DNA of 64,000 nt, taken from positions 1,860,001-1,924,000 of the forward strand of contig NZ_CP010537.1 in the NCBI RefSeq assembly GCF_000832305.1. Reading direction: 5' to 3'. Numbering within the stretch: position 1 is the stretch's first letter; each line of letters opens with the position of its first letter. The position numbers and the translations under genes were made by a program. Below, one piece after another: positions 33,622-42,560 of the stretch. Source of the stretch: Cupriavidus basilensis. Its GTDB lineage: Bacteria; Pseudomonadota; Gammaproteobacteria; Burkholderiales; Burkholderiaceae. The notes under the pieces were generated by a model. It made no database searches and was not told where the DNA came from. It saw only the letters and a program-made list of their open reading frames with translations.

Positions 33622-35325
33622 ATGACCAGCCAATCCGTTGCAGCTACCTTGCCTTCCACTTCCTCCTCCGCCAAGCCGGCGGCGCGCTCCGGCGGCCGGG
33701 TCCTGGTGGACGCGCTGCGCATCCACGGCGCGCAGCGTATCTTCTGCGTGCCGGGTGAGAGCTTCCTGGATGTCCTCGACGCGCTGCACGACCAGCCCGC
33801 CATTGACCTGATCGTCTGCAAGCATGAGGGCGCCGCGGCCAATATGGCCGAGGCCGACGGCAAGCTCACGGGCCGCCCGGGCATCTGCTTTGTCACGCGC
33901 GGCCCGGGCGCCACGCACGCCAGCATTGGCGTGCATATCGCAGCGCAGGATTCCACGCCGATGCTGCTCTTCGTTGGGCAGATCGCTCGCGGCCACAAGG
34001 GACGGGAGGCCTTCCAGGAGGTCGACTACGGCGCCATGTTCGGCTCCATCGCCAAGTGGGTGGTGGAGATCGAGGATCCGGCTCGTATTCCTGAACTGGT
34101 GGCACGCGCGTTCCAGTGCGCGACTTCGGGCCGGCCGGGGCCGGTGGTGATTTCCCTGCCGGAAGACGTCCTGGACGGCCTGTGCGAGGTGGCCGATACC
34201 GGCCGCTACCGCCCGGTGGCGGCGGCACCGCGCGCGGCCGATGCCGATGCGCTCGCTGCGGCGCTGGCCGGGGCCGAGCGCCCGCTGGTGATTGCCGGCG
34301 GCGCTAACTGGAGCGCGCAGGCGGCGGCCGATTTTGCGGCCTTCGTGCAGCGGTGGAACCTGCCGGTGGCCTGTGCCTTTCGCCGCCAGGACGTATTCGA
34401 CAATCGCGACCCGCACTACGTTGGGCATCTCAGCCTGGGGGTCAACCCGGCGTTGGCCGAGCGCGTGCGCACGGCCGACGTGATCCTGGCCTTCGGCACG
34501 CGGCTGGGCGATATCGCGACCGACGGCTACACCTTGCTGGAGGCCCCGCAGCCGCGCCAGCGCCTGTTCCACCTGCACGCCGACAGCGCCGAGCTGGGCC
34601 GCGTCTACCAGCCCGAGCTGGCCATCCATGCGGGCATCGAGCCCGGCGCCGCCATGCTGGCCGCGCTGACGCCGCCAGCGGCGGTGCGCTGGGGCGACTG
34701 GACCAGCGCCGCGCGCGCCGCGCATGGCGCCTTCGTGGCCCCCGCCAAGCCGCACCCGCAGCTCACCGGCGTGGACATGGGCGCGGTGGTCGCGCACCTG
34801 GACCGGATCTTGCCCGACGACGCCGTGCTGACCAACGGCGCCGGCAACTACACGGTCTGGCTGCATCGCTACTACGCCTATCGCCAGCCGCGCACCGAGC
34901 TGGCACCCACCTGCGGCGCCATGGGCTATGGTCTGCCTGCTGCGGTTGCCGCCAAGCTGCGCGACCCGCAGCGCACCGTGGTGTGCTTCGCCGGCGACGG
35001 CTGCTTCCTGATGTACCCGCAGGAACTGGCCACGGCCGCGCAGTATGGCGCCAACCTGATCGTGGTGGTGGTCAACAACGGCATGTACGGCACCATCCGC
35101 ATGCACCAGGAAAAGCGCTATCCCGGGCGCGTCAGCGGCACGGACATCCCGAGCCCGGATTTTGTGGCGATGGCGCGGTCGTGCGGGGCCTGGGCGGAGC
35201 GCGTGACGCAGACGGAAGATTTCGCCGCGGCCTTTGCGCGTGCGCAGGCCGCGGGCAAGCCCGCCGTGTTGGAACTGGTCACGGACCCGCGCCAGATCAC
35301 CCCGGCGATGCGGATCGCGGACTGA
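33622..35325 (+). CDS. Thiamine-pyrophosphate-dependent enzyme, acetolactate-synthase-like
   Basis: A 567-residue ThDP enzyme with N, M and C domains. The catalytic glutamate lies in CKHEGAAANMAEADGKLTG, RGPGATHASIGVHIAAQDST follows, and the ThDP/Mg site is GDGCFLM...NNGMYGT. It resembles AHAS, benzoylformate decarboxylase and sulfoacetaldehyde acetyltransferase; the reaction cannot be assigned. FAD-binding residues typical of AHAS are not obvious. The start MTSQSVAATLPSTSSS was chosen at 33622; no good ribosome binding site is visible there. It diverges from the Bug-Ldh-garL genes. Confidence 0.88.
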   Translation: MTSQSVAATLPSTSSSAKPAARSGGRVLVDALRIHGAQRIFCVPGESFLDVLDALHDQPAIDLIVCKHEGAAANMAEADGKLTGRPGICFVTRGPGATHASIGVHIAAQDSTPMLLFVGQIARGHKGREAFQEVDYGAMFGSIAKWVVEIEDPARIPELVARAFQCATSGRPGPVVISLPEDVLDGLCEVADTGRYRPVAAAPRAADADALAAALAGAERPLVIAGGANWSAQAAADFAAFVQRWNLPVACAFRRQDVFDNRDPHYVGHLSLGVNPALAERVRTADVILAFGTRLGDIATDGYTLLEAPQPRQRLFHLHADSAELGRVYQPELAIHAGIEPGAAMLAALTPPAAVRWGDWTSAARAAHGAFVAPAKPHPQLTGVDMGAVVAHLDRILPDDAVLTNGAGNYTVWLHRYYAYRQPRTELAPTCGAMGYGLPAAVAAKLRDPQRTVVCFAGDGCFLMYPQELATAAQYGANLIVVVVNNGMYGTIRMHQEKRYPGRVSGTDIPSPDFVAMARSCGAWAERVTQTEDFAAAFARAQAAGKPAVLELVTDPRQITPAMRIAD

Positions 35326-35369
35326 CGAAAGAAGACAAAAAGCAAAAAAATACAAGACAGGAGACGCCC

Positions 35370-35468
35370 ATGACCGATGCCACGCTGGCCGACTTGCGCA
35401 GCCAGTTTGCCGGCCATAAGGGCTACGCGCTGTCGCTGATGGTGGAGGCGCTGACGGCTGGGCTGTCC
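35370..35468 (+). pseudogene. Remnant of an Ldh-family dehydrogenase gene
   Basis: A good ribosome binding site (CAGGAGACGCCC) and ATG begin a frame reading MTDATLADLRSQFAG, then HKGYALSLMVEALTAGLS. The second part is the late signature of LDH2/MDH2 dehydrogenases (normally near residue 240), here only 15 residues from the start. The frame then runs into the antisense of the deaminase gene. So the beginning and the late part of a gene were joined by an internal deletion, and the rest was lost. It is not a copy of the Ldh gene at 31-32 kb, which reads GEHKGYVLAVM there. Confidence 0.6.
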
Positions 35469-35986
35469 TGCCAGAAGCCCGCGTGCGCCCGCGCCGCTTC
35501 GTCCTCAAGCGCGGGGCCCAGCACGGCGACGCTGTGCTGCCCGCGTGCGAAAACCTCCCGGCAGGGCAGCGAGAAGGTGGGGTTCTCGGGGTGCGCGCCG
35601 GTCAGCGTCAGCAGCCGGTGTTCGGACAGCGCGTACACCACCCGCCCGATGTTGCACCAGTAGATGGCGCCGGCACACATGCAGCAGGGCTCCGCGCTGG
35701 TATAGAGCGTGGCGCTGGCGAGCGCCTGCGGCGACAGCTTGCGGGCGGCTTCGGCCGCGGCGGCCAGTTCGGCATGCTGGGTGGGGTCGCCCTCGGGCGG
35801 CATCGAGTTGTTGCCGGCGCTGGCGATGACATTGCCGTCGGCGTCCGCCACCAGCGCCGCAAAAGGATGGCGTCCGCGGGCACGGGACGCCTCCGACAGG
35901 CGGATGGCCTCGCGCAGCAGGCGCAGGTCCTGTTGGCTCAGCGCCGTGGCAGCAGCGGTGGCGTCGGCGGCAATCAATGTGGTCAT
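35423..35986 (-). CDS. Nucleoside deaminase (cytidine/guanine deaminase family) with altered C-terminus
   Basis: A 187-residue zinc deaminase with both motifs: H71-A-E73 (TQHAELAA) and P100-C101-C-M-C104 (EPCCMCAGAIYW). The body resembles guanine deaminase/tRNA-adenosine-deaminase-like proteins. Residues 1-172, ending AHAGFW, look complete; residues 173-187 (QDSPAVSASTISDSA) are read from the antisense strand of the Ldh remnant, so the natural end has been replaced. Whether this harms folding is unknown. The leader contains an 8-bp tandem repeat that starts about 30 bp before the ATG. Confidence 0.85.
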   Translation of the reverse strand: MTTLIAADATAAATALSQQDLRLLREAIRLSEASRARGRHPFAALVADADGNVIASAGNNSMPPEGDPTQHAELAAAAEAARKLSPQALASATLYTSAEPCCMCAGAIYWCNIGRVVYALSEHRLLTLTGAHPENPTFSLPCREVFARGQHSVAVLGPALEDEAARAHAGFWQDSPAVSASTISDSA

Positions 35987-36015
35987 GGTCTGGTCCCGGT
36001 GGGTTCGTGAGGCGC

Positions 36016-36067
36016 GTGGCGGCGTGGCGGCGTGGCGGCGTGGCGGCGTGACGGCGTGACGGCGTGG
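36016..36067. repeat. 8-bp tandem repeat in the deaminase leader
   Basis: Four GTGGCGGC units (36016-36047), two GTGACGGC units (36048-36063) and a partial GTGG. The array is 30-81 bp upstream of the deaminase start, between it and the IclR gene. Confidence 0.9.
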
Positions 36068-36160
36068 TGCGAATCATGACATGCAAGCCGCAGGGCCTGA
36101 TCACGGCCACCGCCATCGGGGCGTCAAAAATAGGCCAAAAGGGCGCCAGAACGCGGGTGC

Positions 36161-37009
36161 CTAGCGATCCTGCGCGCGCAGCGCCGCTTCGATGCCGCGA
36201 ATGCTCTCGAGCAGGCGCGGGCGCACTGTCTCAAGCAGTAGCGCGGCCGGCACGATGGCGGTGGGCCCGCTGCACGACAAAGTCATCGGCGGCAGCGCGG
36301 GGCCGGGCCGGAACGCGGCGGCGATCGAGTTGATGTCCGGCAGCCATTCGCCAAACGACGTGGTGCAGCCCTGACGCTCCACCTCCGCGCGGCTGCGCTG
36401 CGCAATGGCCTGCGCACTGGCGCCGTCCATCCCTTCCTGTTGCCGGAAGGCGGCCAGTGCTTGCCGTTGTTCCGCGCCGGGCAACGCTTGCAGGTAGGCA
36501 CGCCCCGCGGCCGAGGTCAGCCCCGAAATGCGCGTGCCGACCGCCACCCGCAACGTCAGGTACGACTCCGACTGGCAGTTCTCGAAGATCAGCATCTGCG
36601 CCCGATCGCGCACGATCAGTGACGTCACGCCCTGGGACAGGTCGGCCAGCTCCTGCATGAACGGCCGCACCACCGCCAGCACATCCACGCCATGCTGCGC
36701 CGCCGGCGCGAGGGCCAGCGCCGAGCTGCCGAGCTGGTACTTGGCCTGCTCCGGGTCCAGCCGCAGGTAGCCCAGCTCCGTCAGCGTATGCGTGAGGCGC
36801 GACACCGTGGATTTGGGCAGGCCGCAGCGCTGCGCCAGCTCGGCATTGCCCAGCCGCGTCTCAAAGCTGCGGAAACTCGCCAGCACATCGAGACCCCGCG
36901 CCAGCGCGGTCACGAAATGCCGGTCTTCCTTGTGCAGCTGCATATGCTGCTGCATGTGCTGCTGCACTTGCGTTTCGTGCTGTGGATCTTCGGTCTGCGG
37001 TTCGGACAT
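36161..37009 (-). CDS. IclR family transcriptional regulator
   Basis: A 282-residue IclR protein: winged helix (about 33-90; LGNAELAQRCGLPKSTVSRL) and IclR effector domain (SLIVRDRAQMLIFENCQS; RISGLTSAAGRAYLQAL). The N-terminus has a short Gln/His-rich repeat (QQHMQQHMQLH), coded by a CTGCTGCATGTG-type repeat. It is just downstream of the CoA ligase gene in the same direction and probably controls that promoter, where a perfect 29-bp palindrome is present. Confidence 0.9.
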   Translation of the reverse strand: MSEPQTEDPQHETQVQQHMQQHMQLHKEDRHFVTALARGLDVLASFRSFETRLGNAELAQRCGLPKSTVSRLTHTLTELGYLRLDPEQAKYQLGSSALALAPAAQHGVDVLAVVRPFMQELADLSQGVTSLIVRDRAQMLIFENCQSESYLTLRVAVGTRISGLTSAAGRAYLQALPGAEQRQALAAFRQQEGMDGASAQAIAQRSRAEVERQGCTTSFGEWLPDINSIAAAFRPGPALPPMTLSCSGPTAIVPAALLLETVRPRLLESIRGIEAALRAQDR

Positions 37010-37045
37010 GGGCGGCCTCGGCTGGCTTGGGGCTGAGCTTGCGTC

Positions 37046-38590
37046 TCAGCCTGCGCTGGCCAGCAGCTCGCGCAGCCTGGCCTTGAGTATCTTGCCGGAC
37101 GGTGCGGCCGGCAGGTGGGCCACGATCCGGACCTCCGCCGGCATCTTGTAGGGCGACAGCTGCTCACGCAGGAAGGCGCGCAGCGCGGCTTGGTCCAGCG
37201 TCATGCCCTCGCGCACTTCCACAAAGGCGATGACTTCCTCGTTGCCTTCTACCGCGCGTCCCACCACCGCAGACTGCAGCACGGCCGGGTAGGCATTGAT
37301 CGATTGCTCGACCTCCTCCGGGTACACGTTGAAGCCGGAGTGGATGATGATTTCCTTGGAGCGCCCCACGATGGAGACCGCGCCGTCGGCATCGATGCGC
37401 GCCAGGTCTCCGGTGTGCAGCCAGCCGTCGGCGTCGATTACCTGCGCGGTCAGGTCGGCTCGGCGGTAGTAGCCCTTCATCACGTTGGGGCCGCGCACCA
37501 GCAGCTCGCCGCTGCCGTCGGGCAGGCGCTCGCCCAGGCGGATCTCCACCTCAGGCACCACCGGGCCCACCGAGCAATCCGTGCGCGGCGACTCCACCCG
37601 GGTCTGGCAGACCGTGGGCGAAGTCTCGGTCATGCCATAGCCGTTGTGCAGGATGATGCCGAAGCTCGCTTCAAACGCCGCCTTGAGCGTGGCGGTGAGC
37701 GGCGCGCCACCGGATTGCGCCATGCGCAGCGCGCTCGCTTGCAGCGGCGTTGCCTGGGCGCGGCTCCATTCGATCAGCTTGGCATACATGGCGGGCACGC
37801 CATGCAGCACAGTGAGCCGCTGCGCGACCAGCGCGTGCGCCAGCTTCTCGGGGCGGAATCGCGGTTCGTAGAACACCGTGGCGCCGTTGGAGAGCGGGCC
37901 CACCAGCAGCACGGACAGACCGTAGACGTGCGAGATCGGCAGCACGCCGTAGACCCGGTCGCCCGGCTGCACGCGCGCCTGCAGGCGGTTGGAGCGGCCG
38001 ATGAACATCAGGTTGGCGTGCGTCAGCATCACGGCCTTGGCGGCGCCGGTGGTGCCAGTGGTGTAGATCAGCGCGGCGACCTGGTCGCGCGCTGCTGCGT
38101 CCACCGGCTCAGCCACGGCGGCTGCATTGAGCGCGCCCAGCAGCAGCTTGCCCGCATGCGGCCACTCGGCCGGTTGCGCGCCACGCGCCAGGCCGTGCTC
38201 GCGCGCTTCGGGATGGGCGTTGTCGAGGTAGAGCGCGATGCGCGCGCCCGAGTGTTCGATGATGTTGTCGATCTCGCGGGCGGACAGGCGGGCATTGACC
38301 GGCACGGCCCATGCGTCCAGCGCGCTAAGCGCCAGGATCAGCACCGCGCAGCCCACGCTGTTCTCGGTCACCAGCACCACGCGATCGCCGCCGCGCACGC
38401 CGACGCCAGCCAGTGCGCGGGCGGTTTCGGCAATGGCGCCGTCCAGCTCGCCGTAGCGCAGGGACCGCTCGGCGTCCATCAGGGCCACGCGCTCGGGGTG
38501 GCTCTGGACCCAGGGGCCGATGGTCTGGTGCAGGCGGGAAAATGAAGTGGCAGCCGGTGCGTGCGCGGCGGGCGTGGGGGTGCTACTCAT
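37046..38590 (-). CDS. AMP-dependent acyl-CoA ligase
   Basis: A 514-residue class I adenylate-forming enzyme. The phosphate loop reads IYTTGTTGAAKAVMLTHAN, where the usual P-K-G is A-K-A; the remaining motifs are normal (YGMTETSP, HTGDLARID, GRSKEIII, PSGKILKARL with the catalytic lysine). The start is ATG 38590 after GGAGA; a GTG lies directly before it. It activates an unknown carboxylic acid, likely aromatic or medium-chain. It is upstream of the IclR gene, 36 bp gap, so the two form an operon. Confidence 0.9.
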   Translation of the reverse strand: MSSTPTPAAHAPAATSFSRLHQTIGPWVQSHPERVALMDAERSLRYGELDGAIAETARALAGVGVRGGDRVVLVTENSVGCAVLILALSALDAWAVPVNARLSAREIDNIIEHSGARIALYLDNAHPEAREHGLARGAQPAEWPHAGKLLLGALNAAAVAEPVDAAARDQVAALIYTTGTTGAAKAVMLTHANLMFIGRSNRLQARVQPGDRVYGVLPISHVYGLSVLLVGPLSNGATVFYEPRFRPEKLAHALVAQRLTVLHGVPAMYAKLIEWSRAQATPLQASALRMAQSGGAPLTATLKAAFEASFGIILHNGYGMTETSPTVCQTRVESPRTDCSVGPVVPEVEIRLGERLPDGSGELLVRGPNVMKGYYRRADLTAQVIDADGWLHTGDLARIDADGAVSIVGRSKEIIIHSGFNVYPEEVEQSINAYPAVLQSAVVGRAVEGNEEVIAFVEVREGMTLDQAALRAFLREQLSPYKMPAEVRIVAHLPAAPSGKILKARLRELLASAG

Positions 38591-38685
38591 CACAGTCTCC
38601 AGGTCAGGCGTCCGGCGTGGGCCGCCGGATTTTTCGATGGCGGAATACTCCCACCGATCACCTTACACGTCAACTGCACTGTGGA

Positions 38686-38714
38686 ATCCATGTTCTGCAT
38701 TGCAGAACATGGAT
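38686..38714. promoter_or_regulatory. Perfect palindrome, probable IclR operator
   Basis: ATCCATGTTCTGCA (38686-38699), one central T, TGCAGAACATGGAT (38701-38714): 14-bp arms without mismatch. It is about 96 bp upstream of the CoA ligase start and 10 bp past the MCP stop. There is no T run, so an operator is more likely than a terminator. The operon's own IclR regulator is the natural ligand. Confidence 0.6.
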
Positions 38715-38723
38715 CATCCGGCC

Positions 38724-40328
38724 TCAGAACCGGAAGCGCGCGACCCCAGCCGACAGGCCTGCCGCTTGCTCATCCAGGCTGGCCGCCTGCGCCGTAACGG
38801 CTTCGACCAGCTCGGCGTTCTGCCGGCTGGTCTGGTCGAGTTGGGCCACTGCCTCGCCCACCGAGCGGATGCCGCGCGCTTGTTCGTCAGCCACCCCGCA
38901 CAGGCGTTCGGCCAACTGATGGCTCTGGCCGACCGCCTGCTCGATGCCGCTCATCGCGCTGACTACTTGCCCGCTAAGCCGTGCCCCACGGGCGATCTCC
39001 GAGCTGGCCTGGCCAATGGTGGTGCGAATCTCGCGGGCGGAGTTGGCGCTGCGCTGCGCCAGCCCGCGCACCTCCTGCGCCACCACGGCGAAGCCGCGCC
39101 CGGCCTCGCCCGCGCGGGCTGCTTCCACGGCGGCGTTGAGCGCCAGGATGTTGGTCTGGAAGGCGATGCTCTCGATCACTTCGACCATTTCCGCGATATT
39201 GCGCGAGTGCTGGTTCACCGTGTCCATGGCGCCGCTCATCTCGCTCACCACCGCCATGCCGGCGTCGGTGGCTTCGCGTGCCTGGCGTGCCATGGCGCTC
39301 GATTCGGTGGCCTGGGCGTGGGCTTGGCCGACCAGCGCGGTGAGGCGCTCGACGCTGTCGGCGGCGGCGGCCAGCGCGGTGGCCTGCAGCGCGGTGCGGC
39401 GCGACAGATCGTGGTTGCCGCTGGCGATGCCTTCGCTGGCCGCGGCGATCTCGGCGGCGGAGCGCTGGATCCCTTCCAGCACGCCGGCGAGCTGGTCGCG
39501 CATGCGCGCCAGCAGGCTCATCAGGCTGTGGTCATCTCCGGCGCGCACGCGCACGGCTTGCTGCAGGTCGCCCGAGGCGATGCGGCTGGCCACCTTGGCC
39601 GCGTCCGCCGGCTCGCCGCCCAGTTCCGAGTGCAGCAGGCGCGAGGCAAACCAGGCCAGTGCGGCGGCCGCCCCAAGGCTAGCCACCAGCATGCCAACCA
39701 TCACGGCCTGGCCGCGCAACTGGCTGGCCGTCACGGTGGCTACCGTAGCGGCGGCCTGCCGCTCCTGCTGCTCGCGCGTGACCTCGACCAGATCGGCCAG
39801 CTTCTGCAATTGCTCGCCAAGAAAATGGCCGTCGACCGAAACGGCGCTGTCGAACTGCAGGGCATCGAGCGGCTGCTTGCGCAGCAACGTGACATAGTCA
39901 CGCAGCATCGCCGCGGCGCTGTTGCGTTCGGCTTGCAGCGCGGTGGCCTGGGCGGGTGCGGCCGTGCGCACGGTGCCAAGTGCCTGGTCGAGGCGGGCGA
40001 GGGCGCCATCGATGTCGGCGGTTGCGCCGTCGCGCTCGGTGCTGCTGGTCGCCATGGTCAGGGCAAGCTGGGCGCGGCCCAGCCGGGCCAGCGCCGATTG
40101 TGCGCGCTCCGCGGCGATGGCGCCCTGCATATCGCGTTGATAGAGCGTATCTGTCATCTGCTTGACCGAGACGAGGCTGAAAATGCCCGTCAGCCCCACC
40201 ACGGCGCCGAACACATAGACCAGCGCAAATGCCACGCACATGCGCGCGCTGAGGGGAAGCCGGCCCAGCCAGGCGGGCATGCGCCGGCCGGCGCGGCGTG
40301 GAAGGCGAAGGTGGATGGCTTGCAACAC
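38724..40328 (-). CDS. Methyl-accepting chemotaxis protein
   Basis: A 534-residue transducer: TM1 about 29-52, a periplasmic four-helix-type sensor region (about 55-205) with the Tar/4HB_MCP feel, TM2 about 208-228, HAMP, then the signalling domain. The hairpin tip region [20 protein letters not shown] and [18 protein letters not shown] is fully conserved. It lacks a C-terminal CheR pentapeptide (ends GVARFRF). It senses an unknown ligand for chemotaxis through CheA/CheW, which are not in the window. Confidence 0.93.
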   Translation of the reverse strand: MLQAIHLRLPRRAGRRMPAWLGRLPLSARMCVAFALVYVFGAVVGLTGIFSLVSVKQMTDTLYQRDMQGAIAAERAQSALARLGRAQLALTMATSSTERDGATADIDGALARLDQALGTVRTAAPAQATALQAERNSAAAMLRDYVTLLRKQPLDALQFDSAVSVDGHFLGEQLQKLADLVEVTREQQERQAAATVATVTASQLRGQAVMVGMLVASLGAAAALAWFASRLLHSELGGEPADAAKVASRIASGDLQQAVRVRAGDDHSLMSLLARMRDQLAGVLEGIQRSAAEIAAASEGIASGNHDLSRRTALQATALAAAADSVERLTALVGQAHAQATESSAMARQAREATDAGMAVVSEMSGAMDTVNQHSRNIAEMVEVIESIAFQTNILALNAAVEAARAGEAGRGFAVVAQEVRGLAQRSANSAREIRTTIGQASSEIARGARLSGQVVSAMSGIEQAVGQSHQLAERLCGVADEQARGIRSVGEAVAQLDQTSRQNAELVEAVTAQAASLDEQAAGLSAGVARFRF

Positions 40329-40616
40329 GGTTGAGACTCCGATGGACCACGCGGCCCATATGCTGACCCTGGGGTGCCGCCATCTCGCGCTCCGGTTTGC
40401 AGCGCCGGCTTACCACGGGTGACGGCATGACTTTGTTGTGGGCTGCATGCTCGCCGCCATCTGTGACGCATTAATGACATCCCGCCATTGCGCAGGGGTA
40501 ATCGGCTTTGTCATCCGCGTGACACATGGCTGACATGCAATAGAGGGCGAGTCACATTGGCTCACCAGCTTCTTGCGCCTGGCGCCGCGCCTCCCCACGT
40601 CACGTTCACTCCGTCC

Positions 40617-41366
40617 ATGCAGATTGCCTACCCCCTGGGCGGCGCGCCCGTGCTGCGGCTACGCTTGCCGCCGCTCCACGCCGTCTTCCAGCCTATTGTG
40701 GTGTTCGGGACCGGCCATGTGCTGGGCTACGAGGCGCTGGTCAGGGGGCCCGCCGAGTCGCCGCTGGCCATGCCGGACGCCTTGTTCCGCCTGGCCCGCG
40801 ACGAGGCCGAGACCATCGAGCTGGAGCTGCGGGCGGCGCGCACCGGGCTGTCCGCGTGCCTGGCGAATGGCTTGCGCGGCAAGTTGTTCCTCAACTTCAG
40901 CGCCATGGCGCTGCGCTACCTGCTGGCCAACGGCGGGCGTGCCATGCGGGCCCTGGTGGCGAACAGCATCGCGCCGGATCGGGTCGTGATCGAGGTGACC
41001 GAGCAGACCCCCATCGAGGACGCGGAGCGCTTCGGGCAGGCCATGGCCGTGCTCCGCGAGCTGGGCATGCAGCATGCGCTGGACGATTTCGGCACCGGCC
41101 ACGCCAATCTCGACCGGCTGGTACACCTCGCGCCGCACTACACCAAGCTGGACAAGTCGCTGGTGCGTGGCATCGGCACGTGCTCGCGCCGGCTTGAGGT
41201 CGTGCGCACGGTGCTGGCCCTGGTCAAGGCGCTGGACGGCGAAGTGATCGCCGAAGGCATCGAGGATGCCGATGAACTGGCGGTGCTGCGCGATCTCGGC
41301 GTGCCCTTCGGGCAGGGCTACTACCTCGGCAGGCCGGCGCCGCACCCGGTGCTCAGCCAGTGCTGA
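40617..41366 (+). CDS. EAL-domain cyclic-di-GMP phosphodiesterase
   Basis: A 249-residue stand-alone EAL protein, no sensor domain. The catalytic set is complete: E39-A-L-V-R43, N93, E126-V-T-E129, D156-D157 (DDFGTG), K177 (KLDKS), E213 (AEGIE) and Q233-G-Y. So it should hydrolyse c-di-GMP to pGpG. The start MQIAYPLGGAPV is at 40617; the frame extends upstream without features. Its stop overlaps the convergent response regulator gene by 14 bp; a functional link to that regulator or the nearby MCP is possible. Confidence 0.9.
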   Translation: MQIAYPLGGAPVLRLRLPPLHAVFQPIVVFGTGHVLGYEALVRGPAESPLAMPDALFRLARDEAETIELELRAARTGLSACLANGLRGKLFLNFSAMALRYLLANGGRAMRALVANSIAPDRVVIEVTEQTPIEDAERFGQAMAVLRELGMQHALDDFGTGHANLDRLVHLAPHYTKLDKSLVRGIGTCSRRLEVVRTVLALVKALDGEVIAEGIEDADELAVLRDLGVPFGQGYYLGRPAPHPVLSQC

Positions 41367-42078
41367 GCGGGCCAGTCCGAGGCAGCCGCCCGCCGGTCTC
41401 ATCCAGGCGATATCCCTTGCCATACACCACCGTGATGACCAGCCCATTGCGGGGGTGGAGCCCCAGTGCCCTGCGCAGGCGCGATACCAGGCTCGCCAGG
41501 GCGCGGGACAACGGTGGCAGCGGACAGCCCCAGATTGCGCGTTCGATATGGGCACGGGACAAGACCCGGCCGACGCTGCCAAACAGCAACGCTGCCAGCT
41601 CGAACTCCTTGCGGGGCAGCGTGAGCCGGCGTCCCTGGAACACGACCTCGTGCGCCAGGCAGTCCAGTGAATAGAGCCCGACCGCCAGGTCCGGGCTCGG
41701 CGTTTGCCGGCGCGCGGCGGCACGGCGCTGCAGGGCGTGCAGCCGGGCCACCAGCTCGCGCGCGCGCAACGGGCGGATCATGTAGTCGTCTGCGCCCGCC
41801 TGCAAGGTATTGACGACCGAGTCTTCGTCGCGCTGGTGGGAAACCACCATCACCGGCACTTCGCTGCGCCAGGCGCCGCGCACCGCGCGCACGGCTTCCA
41901 CGGCAGGCATGTCGGCAAGGTCGTGGTCGATCAGCAGGACGTCGTAGCCGGCTTGGTCAATGCCACGGAAAAGCTCCGCGCTTGCGGGGTAGGTGTGGCA
42001 AGGCACGCCGGCGCGAGCGAGGGCATCTGCAATGGCCTTGGCCTGCAGCGACAGATCCGCTAGCAGTGCGATCTTCAT
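41353..42078 (-). CDS. OmpR-type response regulator with atypical receiver
   Basis: A 241-residue protein: receiver (1-115) plus winged-helix DNA-binding domain (LYSLDCLAHEVVFQGRRLTL; LTLPRKEFELAALLF; VVYGKGYRLDE). The likely phosphoacceptor is D51 (LLIDHD), with S80 for the T/S switch, but the invariant lysine is replaced by R102 (DDYMIRPL). This suggests weak or no phosphorylation-driven switching. No kinase gene is adjacent. The ATG at 42078 fits the receiver start MKIALLADL. Confidence 0.88.
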   Translation of the reverse strand: MKIALLADLSLQAKAIADALARAGVPCHTYPASAELFRGIDQAGYDVLLIDHDLADMPAVEAVRAVRGAWRSEVPVMVVSHQRDEDSVVNTLQAGADDYMIRPLRARELVARLHALQRRAAARRQTPSPDLAVGLYSLDCLAHEVVFQGRRLTLPRKEFELAALLFGSVGRVLSRAHIERAIWGCPLPPLSRALASLVSRLRRALGLHPRNGLVITVVYGKGYRLDETGGRLPRTGPLSTG

Positions 42079-42319
42079 AGGAATTGTCCATCTGGCATTG
42101 ACGCGGTTCGCAGGGCCGGTGCGCGCATCGGCTGCCCGCAAGGCGACTCAGGCAGGATAGTCCGCGGCGCGAGGGATATCACCTGGAACAATCTGCAAGG
42201 ACGGGCAGAAAATTCCCAAAGCAGCGGGGCGCCAAGCCACAAGGCGACCGGCATCGCACCAGCCCACGGTCGATTGTTGCGGTGCACGTACACATTTTGT
42301 CCACGATTGCCGGATCGTG

Positions 42320-42342
42320 TTATCCACAGCTTGTGTGGATAA
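42320..42342. promoter_or_regulatory. Two perfect inverted DnaA boxes
   Basis: TTATCCACA (42320-42328), spacer GCTTG, TGTGGATAA (42334-42342): two consensus DnaA boxes in opposite orientation, with flanking G/C extending the palindrome. A further weaker box-like TTGTCCACG lies about 20 bp upstream. The region between the response regulator and the kup remnant (42079-42560) shows no gene. Confidence 0.7.
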
Positions 42343-42560
42343 CCGCGCTTGACGTGCCGCGCTTGGCCAATGGTGGCGGTTATGTATCGGGCTGCCTAAA
42401 TTTTGAACAGGAAGGCGGGTGACGCCTCGCCAGCGACCGTGGAGGCGGACAAATTCAGTGCTGCAGCGTGCAAGGCAGCAAGCGCGGCAGAGAGGCTGGT
42501 CATGAAGGTAGGTGCGTATTGCAATGCGTTGGCCGGCAGGGGGGCGTGATCGTCAGATTG

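Noticed and set aside
38686..38714. The 29-bp palindrome as the terminator of the MCP gene
   Set aside because: There is no T run on either side and it lies at the right distance to be an operator of the CoA ligase-iclR operon; a dual role cannot be excluded.
42320..42342. DnaA boxes as a replication origin
   Set aside because: There is no dnaA, parAB, repA or gidA nearby, no A+T-rich unwinding region, and no array of many boxes. A regulatory or titration site is more likely.
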